From the NCBI GenBank assembly GCA_008360975.2, contig CM039184.1:48884797-48948796 (forward strand): 64,000 bases of DNA. Reading direction: 5' to 3'. This DNA comes from Lichenostomus cassidix (Eukaryota; Chordata; Aves; Passeriformes; Meliphagidae). A program made the translations under genes and the position numbers. Positions 22,601-37,600 of the stretch are shown one piece after another; the first letter of the stretch is position 1; every line of letters starts with the position of its first letter. The notes beneath the pieces are model-generated. The model made no database searches. It was not told the origin of the DNA and saw only the letters and a list, made by a program, of their open reading frames with translations.

Positions 22601-25600
22601 TGAAACTTGTAAATTTGAGTATATAACTGACTAAAAGCTGAAAGGATCTATTTAATGGTTGAACTAATGGACTGTTACACTTAGGTGAATAATTCACCCA
22701 GTGAAGATGATTCCACGCAAAAGCGGACAAAAAAGAAGAGAAGAATAATCTATGATTCAGGTAGTGTTCACAGTTGTTTCTGACTATTCCTTTGTATTTT
22801 TTGCATTATTGATTAGCTAAATTGTACATCTGTAAGTTTTTTTTGGTTTTTTGAGATTATTTTAGTCAATGCAATGAAAACATTTTTCATGGCAAATGTT
22901 GATGGATAAATATGTTTGATAATAATAAGAGTACCATTTATGTAATATACTGTGCAAAGTAACTTCTAACAACATGGCTGTCAAAAAAACCCCAAAACAC
23001 AACCCACACACTTAAAAAACCCCCAAAAAGAAGAAACTCAGATAGTAAATTTTGTCAAAACTTGGAAACTTTTTTTGTTGCTATGAGATTGTATCTACCT
23101 TGTGGAATGTTTTAGGTTTTTGGTTTTATTAAGCATAAGTAAAATGCTAGTGGGTACAGGAGGCTGATTATATACTATAACTTTACATTTCTGTGCATTG
23201 CATGAGCATAATATAGGAGATCGTTTTAAACGCAAACTTGAGTTTCCATATGTGTCCTTTTCTGTTAAAAAATGTAATAAATGTTTATTCCATGGTTAGA
23301 ACTTTACAGTATGGAACACACAATATCATTTGAGGCTATCACATTCTAAAAATATTCTTTGGAATATTTTAAGTGAAATGCATTTTTTAGCACTTATATC
23401 TTAAAATGCAATCCAAACAACAAAAAACCCCCAAACAAGAAACCTAAGCCCTTGCATGTCAGGATGTTTTATTAAACTAAAAATGTCAAGCTTTAAAATG
23501 AAATTTGCTGAGATGTTATGTCATTTAAATCCTCTTTGATGGTATTCTGGATCCTGGATAATTGTTGTGAAGCTGTAGAAAAGTTTGCAGGTTTTCCTAT
23601 CATTTTTGACTCCTACCAAAGACTTCAGCTTGAGTTTTTGGAGCAATTTTTTAAAAAAAGACTGCTTTTCTCGTTGAAGAAAAATGATCACACAAAAATG
23701 TCATAGACTGCTGTTGTATATAGAAACATGTGTTCAAATCTTCAGATAAAATGTATTATAAACAGTTCCTGTTCAGCAGTGAGGAACAGCAGGAGTACAA
23801 AATTTATATATAACTCAACGGCTACCTTTAAAATACTGACATTGTTTGGAGATATGGCAAATTGTAACTCTTTAGTATCAGGAGAGGAAAAGAGAAATAC
23901 TGCTCTAAGCTCTTCAAGATGGAAAACTCTGTGTGCTAGGGGTTGGTTGGGTTGGTTGGTTTTGGTAGGTTTTTTTTTTGTTTGATATTTTCTGGGTGGT
24001 TTTTTTTCTTTTTTGGTTGGTTTTTGCTTTTTTGGTTTTGTGCAAGGTGACATTACTCTTAAGTCAATTGACTATAGCCACTCTTTCTTTTTTTTGGATG
24101 TAATTATTATATATGTATGTTAATCATGGAGAGAGGTAGGCTCTGAAGGTTAGCCCTCTCTTACACTTGTTAGTTGTCTCTGCTTATTCATTTGGATGCT
24201 GGGATACATAATCCACAGTAGTGTAAATCTGTCATCTCAACAACTTTTGGGATATGGAGAATGGTTGGTGATGTGAGTGGCAAGTCACCAGTGTTCTCCT
24301 GAAAAATCGGAGTACCACCTCAGTGATTTTTTTTTTTTTAATTGGTTTCATGGAATACACCAGCATAATATTGTATTTTTTGTGGGTTTGGTGTTGGGGT
24401 TTTTTTGTGGGTGGTTATTTAAAAGTTTGTTTGTTTGTTTTGCTGGATGTGTTTGGTTTTTTTTTTAAGTAAATTGCTGTGGTACTCTTGCTGGTTGCAT
24501 TCCTTTGCAACCTATAGCAGTTACTGAAATAAAACCCACAATATTTATTGTTATGTAAACAAAAAATACTGTCAAGACTGAGTTCTGATCAAATTTTCAT
24601 TTAGTTGTTTATATGATGGATGAAAAGTGAAGCTATGCTGATCTTCCTACCATATGGTAGGAATATGGAGGTTTTTTCTCAATCAGCTGAATTTATGTGA
24701 ACACATCTTAACTGTTATGTGATTACTACTTAAAGCCAATGTGTATGTGGAGGAAATCTACATTTATGTTGTGGTCAAAATACAGATTCAGAAGAGGAGG
24801 TGCAGTCAGTGAAAAAGTCCAAGAAGCCACCTGAGAAAAAAGCAGCTACTTCAAAACTCAGTAAAGTTCTAAAGCAGGATCCTGTTGTTTATATTTCAGA
24901 GACAGGTAATGGAAGAAATGTATCATTATATGTTCAGCTGTAGTGGGGTGGGTTATGTTACAGTGGGATGGATTGTTTCACTGATATGCTCAATTATGAT
25001 CACAAAACCTAATATTGAGGAAGACAAATCATGTTCTCTTTAAACAAGCTTACCAAAAGAACTTCAGAAGTTTAGCCTCAAGTACTGTGAAGTTGGGAGC
25101 AGGGTGAAGACTGAGGAGGTGTTGAGTTGTGGCTTTGGTTGGTTTAAATAAGTGTGTAATTTAATGAGGTAGTGCTTTCTTGCTTTAGAGAATTCCACAG
25201 ATTTTGGGGAAGAAGTTAAGGAAGTACCTTTAATATAGTTAAACTGCTCTCTAGCACACTTTGAAATGACTGTTGGCTGCAGGTTTGAAAACATGGATTT
25301 TTATTGCATTTGGTATATAACCTTCCATGTCTAACCTCTGCGTGATGTGTTGGTGACTACAAAAGTTCTTGGGTTTTGTGTTTTAGTTGTTAGCATAAAT
25401 ATTTATTTTGTCAGTTGCTGCAGTGGTTGCCTGTACTTCTTGCACCCAGTCTGAGTTGGGCTGAAGCTGTAACTTCTATCTTCTGCCTTCTGTATTTATC
25501 TCTGGAATAGATTTCTTTACTAGCCACAGTACTTCTGAAGAAACTGTAATTGAATTAACAGACTTCAATCCAAATCTGTTTTGATAAAACATGGGGTTTA

Positions 25601-28600
25601 AGTGATAGAATTTCAGTAGTTCTGTGATCCCTCTTTGAGTTTTATTATATTTCTTTTGGAAGTGTGGACGCTGTCCTTAAGTATGGTAGTATTTTTTTTT
25701 TGGTAGGTTTTTTGCTGAACATAAACATTGCCTCCCTATAATCATACCATGTATTTTTAGAACAAAAAGGGCTTGTTTGCTCCAGTATTGCACCAGAAGT
25801 GTGGCTCACCTGGGTTTTTTCTAAACCTTCTTCCTCCTTGGGGTCTTTTCAGAATCCCTGTCTCTAAGATACATTTGTGCTACATTTGCTTGTCCTAGAT
25901 AGCTAACCTAGCACACAGCTGTACTATATCAGGTATTCAGATGAGCTCAGTTTTCCAAACGTGAACATTTTATTTGTCTTATTTATTCTTTTACTCAAAA
26001 CTTTGTTTCCTTAGATGTTTTTGCCAGCACTTCTTTCCTAATTAAAAGGACCTTTAAAAGCATTTATCCCAGAGCAGGTAAATGATCAAATTCGTGGGGA
26101 ATAAACAGTACATATTTAGGTTTATTATGCAATTCCAAGTGGTGTAATCAAATTTTTCTGCATAGGGATACCATGGGAACACTAGTCAAGGTTATTAGTG
26201 AAATCCCTGAAAACCGTGGGCTCAAGGTTACTCTTATCAACAGAGTCTTAAATACACACAGGGTTGGCTTAACAGTGTATTTTAAAACAATGCCTTTATA
26301 ACCTTGAGACTTAATGCTTGAATTTTGTTTCTATTTAATGTCTATAAATTGTTTCTTCAGCTTAATGGAGCTGTCAAGATGAGTGCATTTAAATGGTATT
26401 GATAGAGATATTGGCTTGAGATAAATACGTTTTACAAGAATAGGAATATAGAAATATAGATAGAAAAGGCCCTAACAAAATTTGTAGGCATTTGTCCTTT
26501 CCTTGTTTTTACTGTTACGGAGCTGAAAACTGAAATCAAGGATATGCTGCTTGTTCTCGCTGAAAAGTCAGAATCTCATTCTCAAGGGCTCTGTCCACAG
26601 CAGTGTTTGAAAGAGCCTTTTGGCATTCATGAGTCAGTAGAAGTTTGGTAGTGACTTGCCTCAACCTGTTTTTCAATTTAATTTGAAACTTTCTTCCTCT
26701 TGTTGCTTGAATTTCCTTTCAGCTGTTCTGTATAACTGTGTGGGATACAGCTTTCTCCAGAAGTGTTTGGGGAAATTAACTCTTTGGTTTGTATAGGACT
26801 AGACTCATCTGGATTACTCCATTGCTTGCTTTCTTACTGGCTTGTGAGCAAGTTACTTTTTTAAAAGGCAAAAGAACAAAGCAAGAATAGTTGCTTTTTG
26901 TAGTTCTACAGGAACTACTTTGTTTTTATTGATAAATTTAATCTAAATAGATACTTAGTTTAGTGATGACCAAAGATAAAATGAAGGTTTTCTGTCCAGT
27001 AACAAGGGGGAAAAAAAAAAGAGCCTTTTTTTTTTTGGTAGTACTGTCTTACGGAATTGGGAAAAATCCAAATGTTCGCTGTACTTGTTAAAATAATACT
27101 TGTACTGTTTAATGAAGTATGGAACCTTGAGCTTTGTAGAAGATGACCTGTTATTGTGGTTTGTTGAACCTCAGCTGGTTTCATCACAGGTGGTTATTTA
27201 AGCAGGAATTGTGACCTTGCTTGAAGTGAATGCTTAATCTTTTGTATATATTGTGTAGAGGTACTCATGCACATGTAGCAATTGCCTTGATTGCTTGAAT
27301 ATTTTTTAAAAAAGAAGAGCCTTGTTGTAGTGGAAGGCTGAATTTATAAAGGGTAGAAAAACTGACAGAGACTGAGGAGGTCTGTAGGTTACTGGAAAAC
27401 TATTCCTTTAGAGCTTGGAAGACAGGACAAAATTAATAGCTTGTGAAGGTGCTTGCTGAATATAGACTCTTTGAGTGTAGAGAATACTGGGGATGGGGAA
27501 ACAACAAAACAAACCCAAACAACCTCAGACAAAAAATTAGTTAAGTGCTAATACTGGTGGGCAAAACACATATAGTCCCCCTCCCGTGTCCAGGCACAGG
27601 TTCAAATAAGCAGCAAGTTGTCAGCGAATAAGCGTGTCTTGCACTGAAATATCTCATCGGGGAAAAAATATTGTCACTGGCACTTTCTGGGCAATACTTG
27701 CGTTCTGCTTACTTATGGAAAATGCTGTATTTAGGTGAAAGTGTGAGAAGGGGATAAATAGTATTTTATGTACCAACTTTCCTCTGAAGTGTTTCATGAA
27801 AGTTTGGTTGAGAAGGTGTAGTTGAACCTTAAGGGAGTTTTGAAATGCGCTTGAGGAAGGAGAGTGGGTTCTGGCAAAAATCCTCTGAGGAAGCAGGGAT
27901 GGGTGTTGCAGAGGACAATGTAGAAGTTATTTAGGAGTAAACCCATTTAAAATCATTTTGGTTAAGTTTGGGAAAAGCAGCAGTACAACATAAGGGTAAT
28001 GTAATGGTGAATGTGCTGTGGTACTCAAACTTTTTAAGAGTTGAGAGGAGTTGTGTGAACGTAGTAAATGTATGATAGTAGTTACCTCCCTGAATGGGGG
28101 AGTAAGTGTAAACCAGAGGTGTGGATGAAATAAAATATAATCTTATAGAAGTGGTCTTTTTTTTCTTTCTGTTGAAACTAGGATAGCAGCAATATTGAGA
28201 AATAAATATAATTTTGACTTAAAAAGGGATTGATTTATCAGAAGACGTTAGAATTACTTGTCAGCCTGTATTTCAAACATGGCAGGACAAGAAATAAGAT
28301 TAATTGTAATTTAGTCTCTGTAGCAGCTCTTCAAGCAGTACCAGTGTTAACTCAAGATGTTGCTGCTTTCCTCCTCCGCCTGTTCCTATTCTCCCTGCTG
28401 GAGAGAGATGTTTTTTCCCTCTTTCAGATCTCCTTATTGAGCTGCCAGAGTAACTGGTTTTAACATGATTAATCTGCTGGATTAGTTAAAAATGTAAAAA
28501 GAGGATTTATGTTTGTTTCTCTTCTACACTGGTTGATTTTGTTTGAAAACAGAGCATTGTATCCTGAGAAGCTCAGTAAATTGAGCTGCCTGAGCTGCAG

Positions 28601-31600
28601 CTGTAAAAAATTAGCACATTTATACTTGCCTGGATTGCTCTAAGTTACTTCTTTTTCCTGTTGTGTAATTACTTATGTGGCGTTACTGAATATTCCTGTC
28701 ATGCAGGTGACTTTAGCAATTAAACCAGAACATGAAATTTCATTGCATGGTGGGGATTCAGATCTGCTTCTGTGAACTACTATTATAGATAAGTAACCTG
28801 CTCAAGTGGAAAAAGATTTCAGTAATAAGCTGGAACGAGTTAATGGACTGATCACTTCTAATTGCTTGCTGAGGTAATACACACAGCTGTTTCTATGGCA
28901 AGTGCAAGCATTTCATTTGGAAGGAGTTGCTATAATTGATGGGTTTGCAGATTAAGATAATTTACTGCAGTTTAAATATATTCACCCTTCTCTTGTATTT
29001 TAATGCTCCCGAAACTAAGCATAGAGACTTGACCAAGGATTTTATTTGGTATGTATTGGACCAAGGATATCAAAGGCTATGTTTTTTGACACTCAACTGT
29101 CTGACTCTAAAGACATGACAGTTAACTGCATTTCAGTCTTGTATTCCTGAATCTTTTTACCTCAAAGTGAAAAATAAAGCAGAGGCAACTTTCTGAAGTT
29201 ACCTTTGATATTGAAAAATCCAAAGGTAAATCCGTTTCAGGGTGTAAAGGTGAAATAATTCAGGTAAGCTTTATATTTTTATAACAGTACAGAACCTTGA
29301 CATATCAATATAGGCCAATTGCTAACAATTGTGGTTTAAAGTGCATGTTTGTAGTACATCTGAAATCAATTAGCTTTTTGAGAAATGGCATGAAAAATCT
29401 AAAATGACATAATGGCATAATATCTACATTTTTAAATATCGCTTGCAACTACTAGCTTTTTTAAATGAGGAGGAAGATAGAAAAAATACACTTTGCATCT
29501 GTTCTTTGGAAGGAGTTACAGGGGTTGAGTTGGAATAGACTTGCTGGCTTTGTTGAGAAGTGGCTATCTTAAAGATAATCTTATAGATTTGCTTCAGGCA
29601 AAAGATGAGTACAAAACTCTATCCTTCCAAGCATTGGGAGTATTGAGTACTGACCCATGCATAGTTAAATTAAAAAAAGTCAATACTAGGGCTGTAGACA
29701 AACACTATTTTCTGCACCCTCAATTTAGCTTAGACAGCAATGCCACTTGCTGGAGATTGCAAGTTCTTTAGGACAGGAATTGTTTTAAGTACTTGTTCAG
29801 AAGTGGTGTCATCAAAACTGAAGAATGTCCAGAATATTATCATTTTATACAAGTAATGTAGATTTAATGACTGTAGGATATATTCCTTTAGCACCATATA
29901 GAAATCCTTATGTAGTAGCCTACAAAAGCCAATTCAACGTATATCATAATAAGTACAGGTTATTTGTAACCTGTAGATGCCCTGCCTATATTTGGAATTG
30001 GTTTTATGACCTCGTAGTAAGAGGCTGTTCCAGCTTTACATATTTTCTGTCCTAAACAGAGAAGGAACTAGGGAATTATATTATCTAGTGATGAGCAACT
30101 CAACAGCACAGAAATAATAAATTCATAAAATACATTGTTCTGAAGGCCCTCTGAGGATCTGTCCTATGCTGCTTGTTGCTCTTGTCCCTGCCTGCAATAA
30201 ATTGCTCCCTTTTTAGATTGTTGGAGGTCATTTCTGTCCCCAAGCCTTTAAAAAGGATCTGAATTTAAACAATGTTTAAAACAGCCCTAGATCTTTATCA
30301 TCAGGTTCAGTTAGGGAACAACCACAGATGTTGCTCAGTAATCAGCAGGTGAAACTCTTTTGAGAAAGGGTGAGGGTTGGAAAGAGGAAGAGGAATAACA
30401 AACAAGTGACCTGCTGGCCTTGGCTTATTAACCTAATTGTGCTACTGCTGGAACAGTGTATAAGATAAAAGCCAGCTGTGCTTTAACGTCATGAAATAGC
30501 TCTTAAAACCTCCAGAATGACAGTTGTTTGTTGCTAGGGAAGTTTGTCCTCCTGCATTGCCTGGCATAATAGATCCTTCCTTGCTTCATGTGTAGTGTTT
30601 GCGTACAAAATAATTAAAAGTAATGTCCTGATTGTCACTGCCTGTGTGTTCCATTGATGACATGATTAGCTTTCCCTTTGTCACATCTACTTAATTTCCA
30701 GAAACCTCAACTAGGACATATGGTCTTTACTTGTGTTTGTAGTTCAAAGCTGATCCTGGGAAAAAAAAAAAAAGAAGTGCATGTTCAGGATATTTTTTCG
30801 TTGTATAGCACATAAAAATGCATCAATGTAAACAGGAAATACTATTCTTGGACTAATTGTGTTCTGCTATAGAAAGATTTTACAACAGAAAAGTCATCTA
30901 GTTGAGGATGAAATTGATTCCTGTTTCTTGGTGAAGTCCATGCCCCCATGTAAGGCTATCTCAAGGTTTGCCCAGCAATTGTTACAAGAATGCAATTAAT
31001 CTACAAGTTTTACAAGTTAAAATCTGAATTTTTACTTGTGTTTTCCTGCAAATTATTGACTTGCTTTGTGTGAATAAGAATACATATTTTTCCTTTTACA
31101 GGTCATGTGTTGAGAAACATTGACCTGAATAGTACAACAGAAATAGTAGGACTCTCTTGGCATTTTCAAAGTTATAAATGAAGTTGCCTTCATGCTTGTA
31201 AGGAGACTGGAAGAGTGCAGCTGATTAACTTTGCTGTTCACTTTTGTGACAGTAGGAGTGTGTGAGCAGTTTGTTTCAAGGAAGAAGTGTTAGGTTTTAT
31301 TGAAAAAGTAGGTGTTGAACTTGAACTGAGGGGAGTGCCTGGAGATCAGGTGAATTTGTGATATGCCAATGGATTTCCTGAACCTGGGATGAAACTGCAG
31401 CCTGAGTGTCAGTACCCTAAAGCATCTTTTGAAGCCCACTTAATAGAATCAGGCTGGTTTTGTTTTCTAATGACCACTTCCATGTTCTCATTCTCACTTT
31501 ATTTACATTTATCAATGACTGTTCATGAGTGAGTCTCTTGTCTGTCTTTAGCCACTGCTTGCAGTCAATAAATGCTTCTAATCCTGCCATTTCTTGGAAC

Positions 31601-34600
31601 AACATAATTAAAGCCAAATTCTAACTATTGATAATACATAGTACTGGCTTCATAAATGAGCTGAGTCTATATATTTTTTATTAAAATCTAATTGTATTTA
31701 CTATGCTTCTTCCTACTTGAGAGAAAGGAATATCCTGTTGGCTTTTGTTGCTATTTAAATGGTTATAAGTGAATAATGAAAAAAAAATCAGTATTGCAAA
31801 CATTTCTTCTGATAACAATAATGATAAGTAAAAATTTTTTTATAGCATGGAGCAGTCCTTAGTTTAAGAAGAGCTGGGAGCTGGGGCAGAATAGGATTCA
31901 TATAATCTTAAGACAAATAAATGTAATTTTATCTACATTAACCACTGATTTCCAGTAACAGTATATTTTACTCCTGCAAATGTTTTTTTTGTTAAACTGA
32001 AAAATTTAAAAGAACCAAAAATACTCTTGAAATTCAGATAAGCAATCACCTATTCAGACTTGAAACTACTATAAATTAGGAGTCTAAAGCATCTAGTGTC
32101 CAAATCTCCCTGATATGTCATAGTTTGTTAAATTGAGCTAAATGGCAGTGAGAGATTTACTACTGCATAGGGAAAATAAATTGTGTTGAGAATAGTAAAG
32201 CTTTTACCTTTGTGTAAAACTTGCTGCTGTCAGTTGAGGGCCTGGGCTTGAATTTTCTTTTTCATATATTGCTTTGTGAATTGAGTTGGCTAAAATGCCA
32301 CTTTTTCATAGATAAATTTTCATCCTTAGGCATTCTTGATTTAACTGCTGAACCAATGCATCCCCTTACAGATGTACTTTTGTGTTTTTCCCTCTCTGAA
32401 CTTTCTCTCCCAGGAACAGGTAGAATCCTGCTTTGTTCTTGATATATTCTGCCTAATAAGTTTCAGTAGCAGGAAGTTCTGGTTGATGCATAAAACACTC
32501 TTATTACTGCCATCTGTTGAGAACAGGTGAAACAATAATTGTTTCCCTCCATCTTTGTCTAGAATACAATAAAAAAAATAGATGACAGACATATGACATC
32601 TTCTAACCTTAGGGAAGTGGTGAGAAAACAAATTTTTGTATGAAAAGAAGTACCAGGACTTAAATTAGGGGTTGCTGGAAAATGAACATGTTTTTGTGAT
32701 TATGCTGTCAATTTAAGTTTTGTGAAAAAGCAGATGTTTAGAACAATCTGTGTTTATGATATGTTGCGATCAGTGTCTAAAACATTTCTATTTTGAGAAA
32801 AGTAAAACTAGACTTCAGTTTGAGGCATGCAAATAAAACTGCCTCTTTTTCTGTTCCTCTAAAGTCCTTCCACTGCTTTATTACTATGTCTAACATTCAT
32901 TTTGGGGATTTTCTCTCAGTTTACTTGCACACTTTGAGTTTGTAGAATCCACAAAAATCGTGCTTTTATCACTAGTTAGAAACTTGTCCAGTGATGTCTG
33001 TCTTCTATGGTGTTGTGTTACTCTAATCATGTGGCAATTATATATGTAGGGCTTTGTATGCCTCAGTGAGAGGGTTTCATTTGTATAACTGTCAGTAAGA
33101 CTTCACAACATGACATAAAACTCTTTGAAGTCCTTGGTATTCATTTTTTGTTTATTGATTGACTGGATGAACAGTTTGGGTTCAGAATGAATAAATGGCT
33201 GTCAAAGCCTCTTTCTTTTTCATGGCTGGGCAGACCATGTCCTGGTTAATCTAGGAGAGTCTGAAAAGGAAAGATTGAAATTTTGTTCAGTGGTCTGTGG
33301 GCTAATTCTTAATAAGAGTTTGTATGCCACTTTTCCTCTTCTTTTCAAACTGAAAAAATCTATTTTGTCTTGCTGACCTTGTCTGATTTCTGTGTTCTGT
33401 GAAATGGTTACATTTCTTTGAGATGGTTTTGACTGTACTGGAAGGAGAGTGTATTTAAGTGCAGAGATGTACAGGCCTGTACGATAGCTCACAGAGTCTC
33501 TGACTAAAAGGGAAAAAGTAAAAAATGGCATTAAAGTTTCTACTAAGGCATTCATAAGCTTTGAGCAATACTTTAAAAATAACTAGGAAGCTTATCCAAG
33601 AATCTTTCTGTTTTGTAATAAAATGTTCTGATATTTTTCCTTGGTTTACAATGTAAGATAGAGAAATTTTTAAAAATACATGTCTACAAAGCCTACATTA
33701 GGTGCTTTGTTGATGATTACTATAAAGTAATAAAATAAACGTGCCTTTGTACTTCACATAAAATGTGAAGGAAGAGTTGTGCTGTTCAATTTGACATTCA
33801 TTAATTAAGGAGAGAATTCAAATTTCAGTGATCTAGATCTTCTGTTTGTTGTTTTGCCCATTTACGAAGGGAAGCCATTCTTTGTGAACTTCTCTAATTG
33901 AGAGATAATGTCTGAATACAATTAACAAGTGTGTTGTTATTTTAGTACTGAATCTATTCAGAGTCGAGTTATGCTGTTAAAGATGTTAAATACAATGTGT
34001 TGTGCAACTCGGCCCTTTTATAAAATAACTTCAGAATGCCTGTAGTATTTTGTTTAGGATATGAGTTGATGTAATGTGCCAAAATAGTTCTCCTAACAGT
34101 TCCATTGTTAGAACTTCAGTTCTGTGTACCAGGAGTAATGGAATACTCTTTGTGTTTAGATGAAGATGATGATTTTGTCAATAAAAGAATTTCCCTGAAG
34201 CCGAAGGAGAATGGGACATCAGCAATTGGTTCTCCAGGAACAAATACTGTGAAAAAAGAAGATGTAAAACCACAAGCTAAAAGCAAACCCCTCTCTCCAG
34301 TGAAACAGACTCCCACCTCTGCACTTGATTACTTTGGGACAGGGAGTGTCCAGCGGTCAGACAAGAAACTGGTAGCAAGTAAACGGAAAGAGGTGAGTAC
34401 TGAGGATGTTCCTTTAGGCTGCTCATGTGTCTGATGGCAGATCAGAATGGACAGTTTAATGGCTGCAAGGAAACTTAACTGCTGGTCCTGCTTTGTGTTA
34501 CTTAGTAATGGTCACTCTTGTGGAAGTTCGGCTCTGATGAGACTTGGATGCATGTCAAGTCCTCAAATACAAGTTTGGAGTAGCATTTCTGTGTTTGATA

Positions 34601-37600
34601 AGATAGCACAAACTTGAAGGTAGTATTTTCTTTATTACCTCTTCTCAAGTGACTTTTCTTGAAATGCATTAAATTTTTTGAGGTTGGTGAGCAGAACGGA
34701 TAGCTTATATTTGAGGGTGGAGAGCAGGCAGGAGATGAGGAAGGTTGTTTTCCCAAGCTTTGTGGCTCACATATTCATGGAATAACAAAACACCAACTAA
34801 AGTAGGGAGGAAGTGAAAAATTCCCAGTGTAGTTATTGATTTATTTTTCATGTGGGCCAACTGTGATAGCTTCAGAGATATTCAGCATTGTTTGAAGAAA
34901 TGAGATAATTATATTATAGCATGGTCTTGTTTTGAATAATAAAATCTCTTGAAAATAGCCTTGTTTAACAGTGTTGTGTTTAGAGAGCTGGAAATGAAAT
35001 GTTGCGTGTCTCAGTCCTTTTCTGGAAACATACAGACGGAATCTATACATATTAAATTATTACAATTGACACGGTAATGGAGTAACTGAATGGTTGGTCT
35101 TTCTTTTTTTCCTTAAATATAGCCTTCACAAAGCAGAGACAGCACACTGGATGATGAGGCCCTTGCTAGGCAACTGCAGCTTGAAGAAGATTCAGAGGTA
35201 AAAGCTGTACAAATTTAATGCTCTATATCAAGAGCAGTTTGTTTAACTTAAAATTGTTTTTCCTTAAGAAATTAAGATGAACTTTCCAGGTATGCTGTAA
35301 GTAAGTGTAATAAAATTCATCAATTCAATGTGCAAGCATGGCCATACATTTATTTTTATAGGCATTATTTCAGTTAAGCAAGTAGAATATATCACCTAAT
35401 CAATTTTCTCTCTATCTAGACTTTCACTATCTGTGTAGCTGCTGTGCTTGTAATATTCCTGCTTTTCACACAGAAATCACTTTCTGCTTCCTCATGTTTT
35501 GGTACAGTTTTGACGGTGTTTTGGTTTTTTTCATTTTTGAGTGAAAAATTAAGTTGTTGCCATCCATAATCTCTTTCACTTGTCTTCAGAATTTTCTTAT
35601 ACTTCAGAAAAATATGAATGACGCTACATATCTGAAACTTTCCTATTTGAGTCAGTACTAATATGAGGGAAAGGTACAGATTTATGTATTTACTTGCTTT
35701 TGGGAAAATTTGATTTCCCACATATATTTGTAATATTGAGTAATACTTGAAATAAATAGATTGTACAGGCAAATCTACACCTCTGAAGGCAAGGATGAGA
35801 ATAAATGAATCCAACTTTAACCTGTTAAAAAGTTAAACAACCCATCAGGAAAGATAAGATGTTTTTCATTTGAATGGATCTTATCTATAACAGTGTGTAC
35901 ATATATACATATATTTATGCATGTGTATATTATATCAGGTGTATCTCTGCCTCAGTCTGGTTTGCATGTGGTGATCACTGCCCTTTCCCTTTCTCACAAT
36001 ACACAGGGAAGGTAAATGCATTTCACTGTTATGGGCGCATAAAAACAATGCCTGTGGCTTACTGGTTTTATAAAGTCATCTATTGGGATCTTAGAGCATG
36101 GCATGTTGGATTTCAATTATGAAAGTATTATTGTTGTTGTCTTGTTGAAAGAATGGTCAATATTTCTTGGCAATAATAAACACTATTCAGGAATAGAAAA
36201 GGTTTTTCCCAAATACCATATTGGACAGGAAAGGTCACCAAAGGATCAGTTATCACTTGAGTGTCATGTTTATGTTGTTAGGTGAAATAAAAATGAAACC
36301 AAACTGACTTTGGGTTTTTTTGCAATTCATTAATAACTTTCACAGATGTCATGTGAACTATTTGTTATTCCTGGTTCTTCTGTTAGAGAAAATCAGTTGT
36401 ATGAGTGAAAATAATAGAAAGTTAATTTGCTTTCGTAAAGTAAACAGAACTGACAATAAGAGCAGGGCTAAGTGCAGAAGTAAAATTCTCCAAAACTGAT
36501 AGAATTTCTTTTTTATATACATGTTGCTAGTAGTAAAAGTGAGTAAAACATTCATTCTGGAGACATATTTTTAACAGGCATTGTTACTACTTGTTTTTAG
36601 GGACTGTTTTTGATAAAGCCAACAGGTTACATCTTGTTGCAGGCTGTTTGTTATGAGGTGCTGCCTTCAAGGTTTGATTGTTTAAAAGAAAAGGGGACAC
36701 AACAATAAAAAATACGAACAAAAAACTCCTTTGAAAACAGCTTATGCAGGCATAATAATGTTTCTAGTGCAACAAATCAATTTCTTCTCACTAGATTTAA
36801 CTAGCCTTGCTTTCTGAGGGAAAGAAGTAATTCTTCAGTGCCATTTCGAGAAATTTATTTGACTTTGGTAGGACACCCTTTTTCTAGCTATGTGCTCACC
36901 TAGAGTTTTTAGAAAATATACTAGAATTAGAACTTGTTAGGCATGAGCCTAAAAATCTTTTCCTTCTTTCAGCTGGAGAGACAGCTGCATGAAGATGAAG
37001 AATTTGCTAGAACTCTGGCCATGTTGGATGAAACACCGCAGAAGAAAAAGGTTGACTTCTTTTTAAACTTAAGCTTTTAGGAATTGCATTGCTGTGAGTG
37101 TTCTTATTTAGATGTCTTTGTTTTGAGACTTCCATACAAGTGCATTAAAAACAGCAAGAAAGTGTTTTCATGGAAATAGCATACTCACTTTTTATACCTC
37201 ACTCCTGGCTTTTCCTCACTCAGTAAAGGGTGTCCTGTCTAGTCAGACTGTGTGCTGTATGCCTCTGTTGGAATGGTATTTTAAGTTCTAGTCACAATTG
37301 AATGGTGTGTGTTGCTGGGTCCCAGTGGTAGCTTGGGACATGCTTCCCTGACTTTGGCATTATGTGTTTATTTAGGCTCGGAAGGATACAGAAGGAGAGC
37401 AAACAGTTCTGAGCACCAATAGCAGCCCTAATACAACAGCAGGATATAAGCAGTCAGAAAGAGGTAGGACACAGAAACTGAAAAGCATTGCACTAATTTA
37501 TAATATTATTGAGATACATTCTTGTATATGAGCTTTTGTCCCTCTGCCTCCTTTCAAGTGAAAGCAACAGACTTAACTGGTGCAGCCAAGAATTATTCTG

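Larger units (their letters stand above)
21726..24785 (+). other. RFC1: RFC1 introns 2 and 3 (around exon 3)
   Basis: Intron 2 (21726-22684) holds only an 11-A run near 22337; there is no AAAAG/AAGGG repeat like the human RFC1 intron 2 one. Intron 3 (22761-24785) carries two T/G-rich tracts and a 20-bp perfect palindrome at 24644-24663. Confidence 0.8.

Noticed and set aside
21726..22684. Search for an RFC1 intron 2 pentanucleotide repeat like the human AAAAG/AAGGG (CANVAS) locus
   Set aside because: Only an 11-A run near 22337 is present. The human repeat grew from an Alu tail, which birds lack.
22735..22750. Apparent one-base frameshift at the KKKRR codons of RFC1 exon 3
   Set aside because: It came from miscounting at a line break. 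On recount the exon is 76 nt and the frame is intact.
29520..29560. GAGTTGGAATAGACTTGC as a possible CR1 fragment
   Set aside because: The similarity stops after about a dozen bases, too short to call.
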